Under the pieces are notes generated by a model, which saw nothing but the letters and a program-made list of their open reading frames with translations, was not told the DNA's origin and did not search any database. 64,000 nt of DNA from Effusibacillus dendaii. GTDB taxonomy: Bacteria; Bacillota; Bacilli; Tumebacillales; Effusibacillaceae. The stretch covers positions 534,501 through 598,500 of the forward strand of contig NZ_AP023366.1 of assembly GCF_015097055.1 (NCBI RefSeq), in the 5' to 3' direction. A program made the translations under genes and the position numbers. Position 1 is the stretch's first letter. The number at the start of each line of letters is the position of its first letter. Positions 18,587 through 27,350 of the stretch are shown in pieces.

Positions 18587-20422
18587 ATGGTGAATCGAAT
18601 TGTGGCTGGTGTGGACATTGGCAATTCATCGACTGAAGTGGCGATCGCTCGCATCGAGGGCGAAACGATTCAATTTTTCTCTCAACATTTGGTGAAAACA
18701 ACCGGTATAAAAGGGACTGTCGAGAACGTGAAGGGGATTCGGCTTGCTTTGCAGGAAGCAGCCAAAAAAGCCGGACTTGATTGGAAGCAAATTGATCTTA
18801 TACGACTGAACGATGCCGTTCCGGTCATTGGTGATCTTGCCATGGATTTGATTAGTGAGACGATTATTACAGAATCTTCCATGATTGGCCATAACCCGGA
18901 TACACCAGGGGGAGCCGGATTGGGTATCGGTCTCACGGTTTTGATCGATCAGATCTTTGATGTAGCGGAAGAAGAACAGGATTACATTGCGGTCGTACCC
19001 AAAGCTTTTGATTACGAATGGGTTGCCAATCGTTTGAATCAAGCGGAAATGCAGGGAATATCCATTACGGGGGCAATTGTTCAGAAAGATGACGGGGTTC
19101 TGATATACAACCGACTGCATAAGAAGATTCCTATTGTGGATGAGGTTTCTTTAATCGAAAAAGTACCTCTGCTTAGGCTCGCTGCTGTTGAAGTGGCTTT
19201 ACCTGGACATGTCATTCGGAGCTTAAGCAACCCTTACGGGCTTTCTACCGTTTTTAAACTGGATCCGGATCAGACGATACAGATTGCACCGGTTGCCAAA
19301 GCGTTGGTTGGCAATCGGTCCGCAGTCGTCATCCGTACACCGCAAGGCGAAGTGGTGGAACGAAAAATTGAAGCAGGCCGGATGATTTTGATCGGTCTCC
19401 AAAATCGGCTGGAAGTATCGATCAACGATGGGGCAGAAACCATTATGAACGCTTATGAAAAATTGGGCAAGCTGCTCGATGTTCAGGGGGAAACAGGAAC
19501 GAATGTCGGCGGCATGTTAAATGGCCTTCGACAGGACTTGGCTGAATTGACGGGTCAATCCCCAAATGAAATCTCCATCACAGATTTTCTGGCGGTTGAT
19601 GCGGGCATCCCTACCTCCATCAGCGGTTCAATGGCCGGTGAACTGTCTATGGAAAGCGGTGTTGCTTTGGCTTCTATGGTAAAAACAGATCGAGTTCCCA
19701 TTCAGAAGGTGGCCTCCCTGTTGTCGGAAGAAATGGGAATTGCGGTAGAAGTCGGTGGAGTAGAAGCGGAGATGGCCATTCGCGGGGCCTTGACCACGCC
19801 GGGAACAAGAAAGCCGATTGTGATTCTTGATATGGGTGGTGGTTCGACTGATGCGGCTATGATGGATGAAACCGGGAACATTACCTCTACGCATTTGGCC
19901 GGGGCGGGAGATATGGTAACGATGCTGATCAATTCCGAACTGGCTCTGGGCGACAGGGAACTGGCAGAAAAAATTAAGAAACATCCATTGGGCAAGGTAC
20001 TCAGCTTGTTCCATATGCAGTTGGAAGATGGGACGATGATGTTTTCCGAAACTCCTTTTCCTTCCTATACATTCGGAAGGGTAGTCATCCGGGAAGAGAA
20101 CGAGCTTATACCGTTAACCATTCGCGCTTCCATGGAGAAGATTCGAGAAATCCGCCGCAGTGCCAAAAGAAGGGTGTTTGTTGCGAACGCCTTACGCGCC
20201 CTGAAGCGGGTGAGTCCTACAGGAAATTTAAAGCATTTGTCTTTCGTCGCCATGGTAGGCGGTTCTGCACTGGATTTTGAAATTCCGCAAATGTTAACAG
20301 AGGAACTTGGCAAATACGGAATTGTCGCCGGTTTTGCCAATATACGCGGAACGGAAGGTCCGCGCAATGCGGTAGCAACCGGTTTGGTGCTTTCCTCCGT
20401 AAAACACGGGGTAACAAAATGA
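18587..20422 (+). CDS. pduG: Diol dehydratase reactivase, large (ATPase) subunit
   Basis: 611 residues, standard length for DdrA/DhaF. It begins with the actin/Hsp70-like phosphate loop (VAGVDIGNSSTEVAI) and has the second loop ILDMGGGSTDAAM near residue 410. The protein exchanges damaged cobalamin for intact adenosylcobalamin with ATP hydrolysis. ATG 18587 is 3 bp after pduE; the stop overlaps the next gene by 4 bp (ATGA). Confidence 0.92.
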   Translation: MVNRIVAGVDIGNSSTEVAIARIEGETIQFFSQHLVKTTGIKGTVENVKGIRLALQEAAKKAGLDWKQIDLIRLNDAVPVIGDLAMDLISETIITESSMIGHNPDTPGGAGLGIGLTVLIDQIFDVAEEEQDYIAVVPKAFDYEWVANRLNQAEMQGISITGAIVQKDDGVLIYNRLHKKIPIVDEVSLIEKVPLLRLAAVEVALPGHVIRSLSNPYGLSTVFKLDPDQTIQIAPVAKALVGNRSAVVIRTPQGEVVERKIEAGRMILIGLQNRLEVSINDGAETIMNAYEKLGKLLDVQGETGTNVGGMLNGLRQDLAELTGQSPNEISITDFLAVDAGIPTSISGSMAGELSMESGVALASMVKTDRVPIQKVASLLSEEMGIAVEVGGVEAEMAIRGALTTPGTRKPIVILDMGGGSTDAAMMDETGNITSTHLAGAGDMVTMLINSELALGDRELAEKIKKHPLGKVLSLFHMQLEDGTMMFSETPFPSYTFGRVVIREENELIPLTIRASMEKIREIRRSAKRRVFVANALRALKRVSPTGNLKHLSFVAMVGGSALDFEIPQMLTEELGKYGIVAGFANIRGTEGPRNAVATGLVLSSVKHGVTK

Positions 20423-20754
20423 ACAAACGTGAAATTTACATTCCGATTTTATATGAAAAGAGTGTTCCATTCGAAGTTTTAAAAGAAATTTGTGCCGGAC
20501 TGGAAGAAGAAGGAGTTCCTTTCCGTCTGGTGCAGAGGGAGCAAGATCTTGGGCTTGTTGCACTTGGCGCTGTGGCAGCTTCCATGTCTCCGCTGCATGT
20601 GGGCATAGGAGTTGATAGCAATGAGGGCTTGTGCCTGCACCACGACAAATTGAGAGCAGAGGAACCCTACCTGCAAGACAGGATTGAAAACGGGCGCCGG
20701 TTAGGTAAAAATGCAGCCCGTTTGGTCAAAGGGTTACCGTTATATTGTTCGTAA
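20419..20754 (+). CDS. pduH: Diol dehydratase reactivase, small subunit
   Basis: 111 residues of the DdrB/DhaG fold (resembles the dehydratase medium-subunit fold), with ...ASMSPLHVGIGVDSNEGLCLHHDKL.... Overlaps pduG by 4 bp, as expected for the A2B2 reactivase complex. Confidence 0.9.
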   Translation: MNKREIYIPILYEKSVPFEVLKEICAGLEEEGVPFRLVQREQDLGLVALGAVAASMSPLHVGIGVDSNEGLCLHHDKLRAEEPYLQDRIENGRRLGKNAARLVKGLPLYCS

Positions 20755-20787
20755 ATCTATTCTTCGTAAAGAAAGGATTGAGGAGCA

Positions 20788-21201
20788 ATGAGTCGGATTA
20801 CATTAGAATTAGCCAAGAAAATGATTGAAAACGCGGAAAAAGAAGCAAATCAAATAGGAGTCCCCATGGTAATCTGCGTTGTGGATGAGGGAGGAAATTT
20901 TATAGCCTGTCACAGAATGGACGATGCGTTCTTAGTCAGCGTTGATATCGCCCAAAACAAAGCCTGGACAGCGGCAGCCATGAAAATGTCCACAGCCGAT
21001 TTGGCACGGGTAGCTGGTCCGGGGCAAGAACTTTATGGAATCAATACGACAAACAATGGACGTATTGTGGTATTCGGCGGCGGAATTCCGCTGCGCAAAA
21101 TTGGTCAAATCGCCGGCGCGGTTGGTGTGAGTGGAGGGTCAGTAGAACAGGATGTTCAGGTGGCGCAAGCTGCTGTGAAGATATTCGAGGATTTTGAATG
21201 A
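20788..21201 (+). CDS. GlcG/HbpS-family heme-binding-like protein
   Basis: 137 residues of the DUF336/GlcG/HbpS fold (also the C-terminal part of PduO), with the typical GGGIPLRKIGQIAGAVGVSGGSVEQD ending. Members bind heme or accompany B12-dependent diol enzymes; the precise role here is not known. AAAGGATTGAGG precedes ATG 20788. It is probably the last gene of the dehydratase operon. Confidence 0.82.
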   Translation: MSRITLELAKKMIENAEKEANQIGVPMVICVVDEGGNFIACHRMDDAFLVSVDIAQNKAWTAAAMKMSTADLARVAGPGQELYGINTTNNGRIVVFGGGIPLRKIGQIAGAVGVSGGSVEQDVQVAQAAVKIFEDFE

Positions 21202-21235
21202 TCAATCCGGTATAAACTTCGACTCGACTTTCCAA

Positions 21236-21283
21236 AACCCTTGGTACCACAATCTTGGCTCGTCCGGGCTGGTACCAGGGGTT
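21236..21283. repeat. Strong 14-bp inverted repeat between dehydratase operon and kinase
   Basis: AACCCTTGGTACCA (21236-21249) pairs with TGGTACCAGGGGTT (21270-21283), 14 bp with one G-U when RNA, around a 20-nt loop. Each arm contains the 8-bp palindrome TGGTACCA. No T-run follows, so it is not a typical intrinsic terminator; it could be an mRNA 3' stabiliser, a two-site operator, or a weak terminator. The 161-bp gap to the kinase holds nothing else that I recognise except an A/T-rich stretch near 21330-21350 that may hold the kinase promoter. Confidence 0.7.
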
Positions 21284-21362
21284 ATCTATACTGGGCAAGT
21301 AGTAGGTTATTTTTCGAAAAGAATCGAATATTTTTACATAGTGGTAAAATTGGAGGGATACT

Positions 21363-22583
21363 ATGACCGTATTTGCATTGCGCAATATTGTAAATGTGGA
21401 GACTCTCCAGGAGATACAGGATCGCTTTGCCGAAGCTACCGGATTGGCGGTTGTTATTGCTGACGAGCAGGGAATACCCGTTACAGTGCCCAGTAACTTT
21501 ACTAATTTTTGCTCGTATATACGTTCTTCCGAGGAAGGATTGCGACGTTGCATGTTATCGGATGAACGAGTGGGGATCATGGCGGCCAAACGTGGAAAGC
21601 CTGCTATTCATCGCTGCCATTCGGGGCTTGTTGATTTGGCCGCGCCGATCATTCTTAATGACAAATATCTGGGAGCGGTTCTGTGCGGCCAAGTACTGAT
21701 TGAAGATCAAGATAAAGACAGGCTTGAACAGATTCGGCGAAATACCAGGAATCTGCTGGTCGATCAGGAACTTCTGCATCAGTATTTTGGGCAAATTGAA
21801 TTTACCGGTCAAAAACGGGTCGAAGCGGCGGCAGAAATGCTTTATCTGGTGGCCAATTATATTGTGAAAATGGGAGCGACTCACCTGGCCCGCGAGGAAT
21901 TAGACGAGAAGAATCAGAAGTTGATGGAAGAATTGCAGATTCGCGCTCAATTGGAGAAAACTCTGCAAGAAACGCAGCTACGAGTACTGCAATCGCAGAT
22001 TAATCCCCATTTTTTATTTAATACGTTGAATACGATTTCGCGTCTCGCTTACCTGGAAAATGCAGAACAGACCCAAAGTGTAACGTACTCTTTAGCCAAA
22101 ATATTGCGATATAGTTTGCGCAATATCGATCAGCTTGTAACCTTAAAAGAAGAATTGGAACACGTTACCAACTATCTGAATATTCAGCAATCTCGTTTCC
22201 GTGATCGAATTCAATATGAACAAACCCTGGAACTGGATGTTGAGTCAGTGAAAATTCCAATCCTGTGTATCCAGCCCATTATTGAGAATGCGATTGTACA
22301 CGGTTTTGAGCCGCAGGAAGGAAGTGTGAAGCTCACACTACGGGCATTTACGATTGGTCATAAGGTTGTTATCGAGATTTCTGATAATGGGATTGGCATG
22401 TCTGAGGAAAATTTAGTATCCATATTTTCAGAGAAAGAAACAAGAGGCGGCCATACAACGGGTATTGGAATTAAGAATGTTCATAAACGAATTCAACATT
22501 GTTTCGGACCGGATTATGGTATTACGGCGATTAACAGTGAAATGGGAGCAGGAACAACCGTTCAGATCACTATACCTCTATAA
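21363..22583 (+). CDS. PocR-domain sensor histidine kinase (LytS/YesM type)
   Basis: 406 residues. Residues ~15-165 form a PocR ligand-binding domain (LQEIQDRFAEATGLAVVIADEQG..., with CSYIRSS, RC and HRCHSG cysteine/histidine motifs); then a coiled coil (~170-205), a His_kinase domain with phospho-acceptor His216 in SQINPHFLFNTL, and an HATPase domain (ENAIVHG, DNGIGM, GIGIKNV). No membrane segment, so it senses a cytoplasmic ligand. PocR domains are known or predicted to respond to propanediol-type compounds, matching the dehydratase operon upstream. ATG 21363 follows TTGGAGGG. Confidence 0.88.
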   Translation: MTVFALRNIVNVETLQEIQDRFAEATGLAVVIADEQGIPVTVPSNFTNFCSYIRSSEEGLRRCMLSDERVGIMAAKRGKPAIHRCHSGLVDLAAPIILNDKYLGAVLCGQVLIEDQDKDRLEQIRRNTRNLLVDQELLHQYFGQIEFTGQKRVEAAAEMLYLVANYIVKMGATHLAREELDEKNQKLMEELQIRAQLEKTLQETQLRVLQSQINPHFLFNTLNTISRLAYLENAEQTQSVTYSLAKILRYSLRNIDQLVTLKEELEHVTNYLNIQQSRFRDRIQYEQTLELDVESVKIPILCIQPIIENAIVHGFEPQEGSVKLTLRAFTIGHKVVIEISDNGIGMSEENLVSIFSEKETRGGHTTGIGIKNVHKRIQHCFGPDYGITAINSEMGAGTTVQITIPL

Positions 22584-22607
22584 GGTCTGGCGAGGAGGTG
22601 TTTTCGC

Positions 22608-23369
22608 TTGAAATTGATGATTGTCGATGACGAACAGTTGGAGCGAGAAGTGTTAACGATGATAATCAAGAGGCACAACTTTGGGGTAAGTCAATTTTTT
22701 GAGGCGCAAAATGGTGCAGATGCTGTAACCTTAGCTAAACAGGAGCAGATGGACCTGGTGCTGATGGATATTAAAATGCCTGTGATGGATGGTCTTACGG
22801 CTGCCGAGATAATCAAGCAGGAGATTCCGCACTGTCGGGTTGTTTTTCTTACAGCTTATGATGAGCGTGATTTTGTAGATCAGACGATAGGCGCGGATGA
22901 TTATTTGTTAAAACCGGCTCATCCTGAAGACATACGACAGGCCTTGATTAAATATATACCGGTAGTAAGTGATGCAAATTCCCAATACCCGGAAATGACT
23001 TCCGAACACGATGATATCTCTAAAACAGTGGAATATATAGAACAGAATCTTCATAAAGAGTTAAATTTGGAGATTTTATCCGGGTTCGTTCATCTGAATG
23101 GGCAGTATCTCAGCAGGCTGTTCAAGCGGAAAACGGGTTTTACCATTACTCAATACATTACAATGCGTCGGCTGGAGAAAGCCAAACATCTGCTCGATCA
23201 TACAACGCATACGATTTCGGAAATTAGCGACAAATGCGGTTTTACTGAGCCGAACTATTTTGCAAGAGTTTTTAAAAAAAATGAGGGAGTTACCCCCTCA
23301 CAATATCAGCAGCAAGCGATCGCTGCAAGAAAGAAAAAATTAAATTCATTCGGCAGATTTTTGATGTAA
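22608..23369 (+). CDS. Response regulator with AraC-type output (YesN-like)
   Basis: 253 residues: receiver domain (~1-120; phosphorylation site Asp54 in LVLMDIKMP, acidic pair near the N terminus) followed by an AraC HTH pair in the last ~100 residues (...SRLFKRKTGFTITQYITMRRLEKAKHLL...GFTEPNYFARVFKKNEGVTPSQYQQ). TTG 22608 with AGGAGG upstream; pairs with the PocR kinase 24 bp before it. Likely activates the glpF-pdu operon, possibly through sites upstream of 14830. Its 3' end overlaps a small convergent gene. Confidence 0.88.
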   Translation: MKLMIVDDEQLEREVLTMIIKRHNFGVSQFFEAQNGADAVTLAKQEQMDLVLMDIKMPVMDGLTAAEIIKQEIPHCRVVFLTAYDERDFVDQTIGADDYLLKPAHPEDIRQALIKYIPVVSDANSQYPEMTSEHDDISKTVEYIEQNLHKELNLEILSGFVHLNGQYLSRLFKRKTGFTITQYITMRRLEKAKHLLDHTTHTISEISDKCGFTEPNYFARVFKKNEGVTPSQYQQQAIAARKKKLNSFGRFLM

Positions 23370-23537
23370 AATCCTTTTTACTTTTTCATTGGGACTCCAA
23401 CAATCGAATCGATAGTTTGGCTTTGTTCGATAACCGAGCCGTAAACATTGATAATCCACTTTTTTGCCATATTCTTTCAGGATTTTATAGTGCTTACAGC
23501 TAGCGCAACAATGGTATCTGTCATTCAACGTTTCCAT
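23346..23537 (-). CDS. Small cysteine-rich conserved hypothetical protein
   Basis: 63 residues: METLNDRYHCCASCKHYKIL... with CC, CxxC, a further Cys after YQ and a last Cys in DCW, suggestive of a small zinc-binding protein. Short proteins beginning METLNDRYHCCASC look familiar to me from other Bacillota, but I cannot name a function. ATG 23537; the ribosome site is weak. The start lies inside the 3' end of the upstream yeiH-like frame and the end overlaps the response-regulator gene by 24 bp (convergent). Confidence 0.65.
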   Translation of the reverse strand: METLNDRYHCCASCKHYKILKEYGKKVDYQCLRLGYRTKPNYRFDCWSPNEKVKRILHQKSAE

Positions 23538-24613
23538 GCCGGCACTCTTTTATTATCCAATCCATAGCGATTGACTTCAAAAATAATCACGGTTGTTTCC
23601 CTCCAAGTGGGTTGCAGTATAGAACCGAGAAACCCGCTGAAGATCGCTTTGATGCCCAAACGTCTTAACACGGCAATGTCAATGCCGAGTCCGAGTCCAG
23701 CCATCGCCATGGCCATCAGAAAATAAGAGAGGTTTACAACACCCGACGTAAATGCCGTCGAGAAAATTCCGAGCGAGTTGATACCGCTGACGGCCAAAAA
23801 ACCGAGCACAAACCAGGGGATAGGAAGAGCTTTGAGCGAGAGCCCCCTGTTCTCCTTTTTTTGTTTCGAACGGCTCGACCGGTTGACTACGATTCCAATT
23901 ACAATGGCGGCTGGGAGAAGGAGAGCCACACGAGTCAATTTCACGACTACAGCCATGTCAACCGCTGTTGAACTGACGGGGGCGGTGGCCGCCACAACGT
24001 GGGCAATTTCATGCAAAGTCGCACCGGCAAAAAAACCGAAAGCTGCATCACTTAGGCTCAGTATAGGAAATAAAAGCGTATAGCTGATGGTGAAAATGGT
24101 TCCCAAAATCGCAACAGCTGCTACGGCGACCGCAATCTCCTCATTCCTGCTCTTTAACTGCGGCGCCACCGCTGCGACTGCTGCCGCCCCACAGATTGCT
24201 GTGCCCACGGCGGTAAGCATTGCGAGCCCTTTTTCCACTTGAAACATTCGCGAAATCCAATAAACGGCCAAAATCGCAAACGCAATGTTAACGGCAGCTA
24301 CTACCAGTACTTTCGGTCCACATGAAAGATGTCAAGCAGGTTTAGCCGCATGCCAAGCAGAATGATCCCGATCCGCAAGAGCGTTTTTCCCGAAAAACGA
24401 GATACCCACCTGTGCGGTCTCCGGTATCCCCATGATGGCTCGCCACGCAATGCCCAACAGTATGGCGATCACCAGTTGCCCCATGATCGATAGAAAAGGC
24501 AAGGTAACGAGAACTTTCGCCACGATAGCGAGAACTATAGTCAGAAAAATTCCCTGCAGCCAACCAGGGGAAATCAGACTTTTCCTCTTTATTCCAAGCA
24601 CCGCGTATTCCAT
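23525..24613 (-). pseudogene. YeiH/CuyZ-type sulfite exporter, two frameshifts
   Basis: Member of the putative sulfate exporter family (ten membrane segments). ATG 24613 follows GGGAGAG. The frame is normal to FFGKN, then shifts at an A-run on the coding strand (T5 at 24384-24388); four A would give GKTLLRIGIILLGMRLNLLDIFH. A second one-base shift near 24315-24322 restores the original phase at PKVLVVAAVNIAFAILAVYW, and the rest is intact to about GFLGSIL. The last ~25 residues look foreign to the family. It lies divergent to suyAB, where a sulfite exporter is expected. Sequencing error cannot be excluded. Confidence 0.8.
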
Positions 24614-24817
24614 GATCAGGCTCTCCCTTCTCTTTTCGTTCTACCCCTAGAATACTTCGTCTTGAAACAGTAGAGAAATTAGGATCTTTTATTGAAAAGA
24701 TAAGAAAGGGTAATTCCAGTTAACACCGTGTGAATTTCGGTAATTATTTTCAAACAAAAATCCCTGGGACCAGGTTCTCCGCGTTCTATTTTTGATATTC
24801 CCACATAATGTTAAGTA

Positions 24818-24832
24818 TGTGGTATTACCACA
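24818..24832. promoter_or_regulatory. Palindromic operator before suyA
   Basis: TGTGGTATTACCACA is a perfect palindrome (7-bp arms, one central base) containing TGGTnnnACCA, the form bound by FadR/PdhR/LldR-type GntR repressors. It lies 28 bp before suyA, next to A/T-rich promoter-like sequence (TTGATA at 24792). The FCD-type GntR gene at 27351 is the natural candidate to bind it. Confidence 0.65.
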
Positions 24833-24860
24833 CACCTATTATCAAAAAGGGGGACTCAGG

Positions 24861-25139
24861 ATGCACAAGTTTCTTATCCATAAGAGAGGGGACCATATCG
24901 GGGTCGCCACGCAAGATATTGCAAAAGGGGAAACTGTCATCGGGGTACATATGGACGATGACAGTACAGTGGAAGTGCAAGCAAAGGGAAATGTTCCGCT
25001 CGGGCATAAAATCTCGATTGTATCGCTGCATGAGGGGGCGCAGGTAATCGAATACGGACACCAGATTGGATTGGCAAAATCGGACCTTGTGCCCGGCGAT
25101 TATGTCCACGTTCACAATATCAAGAGCGCGAGGTGGTAA
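24861..25139 (+). CDS. suyA: (R)-sulfolactate sulfo-lyase small subunit (UxaA/SAF domain)
   Basis: 92-residue SAF-domain protein ([24 protein letters not shown]...), corresponding to the small subunit of split UxaA-type lyases. Length and the separate large subunit match SuyA, which with SuyB cleaves (R)-3-sulfolactate to pyruvate and sulfite. ATG 24861 with AAAGGGGGACTCAGG upstream; translation could begin only here because the upstream frame lacks a site. Altronate/galactarate dehydratase small subunits look alike; the sulfolactate reading rests on the neighbours. Confidence 0.75.
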   Translation: MHKFLIHKRGDHIGVATQDIAKGETVIGVHMDDDSTVEVQAKGNVPLGHKISIVSLHEGAQVIEYGHQIGLAKSDLVPGDYVHVHNIKSARW

Positions 25140-25141
25140 TC

Positions 25142-26293
25142 ATGAGCCAATTATTCGGGTATCGTCGCCCTAACGGAGCCGTTGGAATTCGCAATCATGT
25201 AGTGATTATTCCGGTAGATGATTTATCAAACGCGGCCTGTGAGGCGGTGACGAAGCAGGTGGTGGGCACAATCGCGATTCCTCACCCCTACGGACGTTTG
25301 CAATATGGAGAAGACTTGGAACTGCATTTCCGAACGTTGATCGGAACTGGGCGCAATGCCAATGTGGCGGCTGCAATCGTGATCGGAATCGAAGAAAACT
25401 GGGCGAAAAAAATCGCGGACGGCATTGCGGAAACAGGCAAGCCGGTTGCATACTTCGGCATTGAAGGGCACGGCGATTTGGAAACCGTGCGCAGAGCCAG
25501 CTGGAAGGCGAAAGAATTCGTGCAATCTGCCAGTGAATGCGTAAGAGAGGCGATTGAGATCAAAGAATTGATTGTCAGCATCAAATGCGGCGAAAGTGAC
25601 ACCACTTCCGGATTGGCTTCCTGCCCAACAGTCGGGGTTGCAGTGGACCGTTTGGTCGATGCCGGGGCTACGGTGCTGTTTGGCGAAACATCCGAACTGA
25701 CCGGCGGCGAGCACTTGATTGCGGAACGGATGGCAACTCCGGAGTTAAAGGACAAATTCATGAAAACGTATAATGACTATGTTTCTTTTATTGAAGCCCA
25801 GGATGCAGACCTGTTGGGCAGCCAGCCGACACAGGGAAACATTGCCGGCGGACTGTCCACCATTGAAGAAAAGGCGATGGGGAATATCGAAAAAACAGGA
25901 ACGTGCCCGGTAGTCGGAGTTCTCAAACCGGCAGAAGCACCTGACGGGCCGGGCCTGCATTTTATGGACACCTCGTCTGCAGCGGCCGAATGCATCACAC
26001 TGATGGCTGCCGCTGGAGCCGTGATCCACTTTTTCCCGACTGGACAAGGGAACATTGTGGGCCATCCGATCGAACCAGTCATTAAAATATCAGCGAATCC
26101 AAAAACGGTAGCCGGAATGAAAGAACATATTGATCTTGATGTAAGCGGACTGTTGTCACGGGAGTTGAGCCTGTCTACCGCCGGTGACGCCTTGTGGGAG
26201 ATTATGGAGCGGACGATTAACGGCCGCCTTACATCGGCGGAAGCACTCGGACATCGTGAATTTGCCTTAACCCGTCTGTATCCCAGCGCGTAG
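25142..26293 (+). CDS. suyB: (R)-sulfolactate sulfo-lyase large subunit (UxaA C-terminal family)
   Basis: 383 residues of the altronate-dehydratase C-terminal family: [29 protein letters not shown]..., [19 protein letters not shown]..., [22 protein letters not shown]. The length fits SuyB. ATG 25142 follows GAGGTGG inside the end of suyA. Adjacent comC- and slcC-type dehydrogenases and a sulfite-exporter-family gene make desulfonation of sulfolactate more likely than sugar-acid dehydration. Confidence 0.75.
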   Translation: MSQLFGYRRPNGAVGIRNHVVIIPVDDLSNAACEAVTKQVVGTIAIPHPYGRLQYGEDLELHFRTLIGTGRNANVAAAIVIGIEENWAKKIADGIAETGKPVAYFGIEGHGDLETVRRASWKAKEFVQSASECVREAIEIKELIVSIKCGESDTTSGLASCPTVGVAVDRLVDAGATVLFGETSELTGGEHLIAERMATPELKDKFMKTYNDYVSFIEAQDADLLGSQPTQGNIAGGLSTIEEKAMGNIEKTGTCPVVGVLKPAEAPDGPGLHFMDTSSAAAECITLMAAAGAVIHFFPTGQGNIVGHPIEPVIKISANPKTVAGMKEHIDLDVSGLLSRELSLSTAGDALWEIMERTINGRLTSAEALGHREFALTRLYPSA

Positions 26294-26303
26294 GCCGACT
26301 CGC

Positions 26304-27344
26304 ATGCGGTACCACTGGAATGAACTTCAGCAATTGGCAACCGATTGTTTTGTCGCAGTCGGTGTTCCGCCGGAGGATGCGGCGTGGTGTTCAGAAGTTC
26401 TGGTACGTGCCGATTTGACAGGAGTTCAAACCCACGGCTTGTCCCGGCTGGCTGCCTATATTCGTGCCATACAACGAGGTATTATCAATCCCCGTCCTCA
26501 CTTTACCTGGAAAAAAGGGGCTGCGGCCGTCAGCACATTGGACGGTGACAGCGGACTGGGTCCGGTGCTTGGTCGGGCCGCTATGCTGGAAGCCATAAAG
26601 CTTGCGGACCAGGCGGGAATCGGGATGGTAACTGTCAGACGAGGGAACCATGCCGGTATCATGTCAGCCTATGTCGATTTGGCAGTTCAGGCAGGGATGA
26701 TCGGCTGGGCATTCTCCAACGCCCAACCCGCCATATCTCCCTGGGGCGGAAGCAAAGCTTTTTTCGGCACAAATCCGATCGCTTTTGGTTCCCCGTGCCA
26801 GGCACATACACCTGTAATCATAGACTTGGCGACAAGTAAAGTTGCCAGAGGCAACATCATTTTGGCGGCCAAAACAGGGGATCCGATTCCTGATGACTGG
26901 GCGGTAGATGAGTTTGGCCGACCCACTACCGATGCTGCGGCCGCCCTGCGCGGGGCTGTCCTGCCGATGGCTGGCGCTAAAGGCTATGCCCTCGCTTTGA
27001 TGGTAGAGATTCTCACCGGGGTTTTGGCTGGAGCGCAAATGGCGCCCCATGTGGGTTCCGTTTATGAAAAGGAGTCCCGGGTACCGGGAACGGGCTTGTG
27101 TTTTATCGCCATAAATCCCACGCCTTTTCTCGGCAGTGATGATTTTCTGAGCCGGATGGATCAGCTTGTCGACGGGATTCATCAGGTCCCTCCCGCAGAT
27201 GGCTGTTCCTCCGTGCGTGTTCCGGGGGAACGGCGCATCCATGCAGAGAGAACGGCGAGACAAACAGGAGTTTTTCTGGAAGAAAGCACCTTGCTGGAAT
27301 TGAACCAACTGGCGCTAGAATTCGGGATCTCTTGGAGAGGATGA
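26304..27344 (+). CDS. comC: Malate/L-lactate-type dehydrogenase, likely (R)-sulfolactate dehydrogenase
   Basis: 346 residues of the Ldh_2/MDH2 family (bacterial and archaeal ComC, ureidoglycolate and malate dehydrogenases), an NAD(P)-dependent fold without a Rossmann domain. Recognisable parts: TGVQTHGLSRLAAYIRAI, VRRGNHAGIMSAYV, SPWGGSKAFFGTNPIAFG, MAGAKGYALALMVEILTGVLAG. In sulfolactate users ComC reduces sulfopyruvate to (R)-sulfolactate for SuyAB. ATG 26304 starts 10 bp after suyB. The gene name is context-based; a different hydroxyacid is possible. Confidence 0.7.
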   Translation: MRYHWNELQQLATDCFVAVGVPPEDAAWCSEVLVRADLTGVQTHGLSRLAAYIRAIQRGIINPRPHFTWKKGAAAVSTLDGDSGLGPVLGRAAMLEAIKLADQAGIGMVTVRRGNHAGIMSAYVDLAVQAGMIGWAFSNAQPAISPWGGSKAFFGTNPIAFGSPCQAHTPVIIDLATSKVARGNIILAAKTGDPIPDDWAVDEFGRPTTDAAAALRGAVLPMAGAKGYALALMVEILTGVLAGAQMAPHVGSVYEKESRVPGTGLCFIAINPTPFLGSDDFLSRMDQLVDGIHQVPPADGCSSVRVPGERRIHAERTARQTGVFLEESTLLELNQLALEFGISWRG

Positions 27345-27350
27345 CTGGAT

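Noticed and set aside
18626-19120. Minus-strand open frame inside the reactivase gene
   Set aside because: Antisense shadow of pduG with low-complexity composition and no start signal.
24861-26293. Altronate/galactarate dehydratase annotation for the UxaA-family pair
   Set aside because: Family alone allows it, but split small/large subunits of SuyAB size beside ComC- and D-isomer-type dehydrogenases and a sulfite-exporter-family gene favour sulfolactate sulfo-lyase. Kept as the alternative.
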